Below are positions 14,156 to 14,858 of a DNA stretch of 14,858 nucleotides, in pieces. The translations under genes were made by a program, and so were the position numbers. Source of the DNA: JACPAB01 sp964366725 (GTDB lineage: Bacteria; Patescibacteriota; Minisyncoccia; 2-02-FULL-40-12; GWA2-44-9). Where the stretch lies: the NCBI GenBank assembly GCA_964366725.1, contig CAYIUL010000011.1, positions 1-14,858 of the forward strand, read 5' to 3'. Positions within the stretch are counted from its first letter, which is position 1. Each line of letters starts with the position of its first letter. Under the pieces are notes generated by a model. It saw nothing but the letters and a program-made list of their open reading frames with translations, was not told where the DNA came from and searched no databases.

Positions 14156-14858
14156 TTACTGAACCGGGGCCGGAGGAACCATCATGTCCCATCCGTCACG
14201 ACGCGGCTTGCGAACCGCTTCGAGAGGTTTCAGATTGCCTTGCTCCGTCGGAACAAGGATTACCAATCGGACCCCAGCCGGATTTGAAACACCGTAACTC
14301 TCTCCCGGCTCCAGGACCTTGATGAATCGGCCCTGGTTCCAGAGTTCTCCTCGTCCGCCGGTCATGTTGCGGATGTTCCACTGCGGACTGGACGGAACAG
14401 AGTCGCCGATCGGTTGATAGCCGCCGTAGGATTGCGTCTGGGCCGCAGGCCGGTTGGCCGCGACGGGAGTTCCGTCGCTGGCAATCCGGATATACTGGCC
14501 TTCATCCACAACTAACGGCTGGTCTTTCTTCCCGGACCCTTGTTTTGCTCCGATCAGTGCGCCGATGCCGGCGCAGATCAGCGAACCCTCACGGCCGTGG
14601 CCGAAAAGGTCTCCAACGCCGCCACAGATAGAGGCGCCGATGCCTGCTCCGACAGCGATCTTGACCAACCTTGGAAGCGGCCGGCCGGAGGGATCGTGGG
14701 TGCCGTAGAAGGCACCTCCCTGAAAGTACCCCATATACCCGCTCTGCATGTATCGGACCATCTGCTGGTTTCCGACCATCACCTGGCACAACGGGTCTCC
14801 GGACGAGCAAACGCCGAAGTAGCGCCACAACGACTGGGCATCGGCCGGCTTGGCCGAG
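14156..14858 (-). CDS. Hypothetical glycine-zipper protein, 5' end outside the window
   Basis: The frame is open to the right edge, so the start is missing; a TTG at 14830 lies inside the open frame and is not needed as a start. At least 233 codons are visible. Two glycine-zipper segments (VKIAVGAGIGASICGGVG and SLICAGIGALIGAKQG) could insert in a membrane, like outer-membrane or surface antigens with glycine zippers, but no family is recognised. The rest has Gln, Tyr and Pro-rich stretches (QTQSYGGYQPIGDSVP), two Cys near the visible N-terminus (CSSGDPLC), and a C-terminal fold with GQYIRIAS and FIKVLEPGESYGV that resembles beta strands. The DNA is about 67% GC over 14581-14640. It lies 36 nt upstream of the membrane protein gene, probably the same operon. 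Confidence 0.7.
   Translation of the reverse strand, partial: SAKPADAQSLWRYFGVCSSGDPLCQVMVGNQQMVRYMQSGYMGYFQGGAFYGTHDPSGRPLPRLVKIAVGAGIGASICGGVGDLFGHGREGSLICAGIGALIGAKQGSGKKDQPLVVDEGQYIRIASDGTPVAANRPAAQTQSYGGYQPIGDSVPSSPQWNIRNMTGGRGELWNQGRFIKVLEPGESYGVSNPAGVRLVILVPTEQGNLKPLEAVRKPRRDGWDMMVPPAPVQ

Noticed and set aside
13614..14192. 192-codon - strand frame overlapping the membrane protein gene
   Set aside because: It is a shadow frame in GC-rich DNA with a low-complexity Gly/Ser/Arg translation; the overlapping 163-residue frame has a Shine-Dalgarno, a transmembrane helix and a clean stop before the terminator.

Overview
The window looks like a chromosomal segment of a Candidate Phyla Radiation (Patescibacteria, probably Parcubacteria-like) bacterium. 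The reasons are compact housekeeping genes with divergent, shortened family members (a 285-residue HolA, a single-AAA Clp ATPase, a membrane-anchored DUF3048 protein), a patchwork of short palindromic and AT-rich repeats, and repeats that sit in frame inside housekeeping genes (polA, tsaE, fpg). The taxonomic call is an inference; no rRNA gene is present.

Layout. On the + strand, recG (136-2238) follows a possible promoter and a 28-nt perfect palindrome. A 389-nt gene-free stretch (2239-2627) is dense in complementary segments and looks like an undescribed structured RNA or a long nested hairpin plus a second closed domain. All other genes are on the - strand. In transcription order from the right edge these are: a GC-rich pair of unknown genes (a 5'-truncated glycine-zipper protein and a single-pass, proline-rich membrane protein) closed by a strong compound terminator; tsaE-polA-qng1-NYN nuclease, where the first three genes overlap end to start; fpg, DUF3048 protein, holA and a Clp-type ATPase, ending in a terminator; and a GT2 processive-type glycosyltransferase with its own promoter, convergent with recG.

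How the genes work together. RecG, PolA, HolA and Fpg cover replication, fork rescue and base-excision repair. TsaE (t6A at tRNA position 37) and the DUF2419/Qng1 protein (queuine salvage for tRNA position 34) share a transcription unit with polA and a NYN-domain nuclease, giving a tRNA-modification theme. The Clp ATPase carries an IGF tripeptide where ClpA has IGL, so it is more likely a ClpP partner than a ClpB disaggregase.

Irregularities. polA and the Clp gene each carry a one-base frameshift in a homopolymer (A8 and G4 in the coding sense). These may be assembly errors, real mutations or slippage sites. Base composition rises sharply in the last 1.3 kb, which suggests transferred DNA or a contig join. 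The best candidates for something undescribed are the structured region 2241-2631, a small promoter-hairpin-terminator unit at 8613-8710, and the in-frame repeat insertions. I see no defence system, CRISPR array, transposase, tRNA or rRNA gene.
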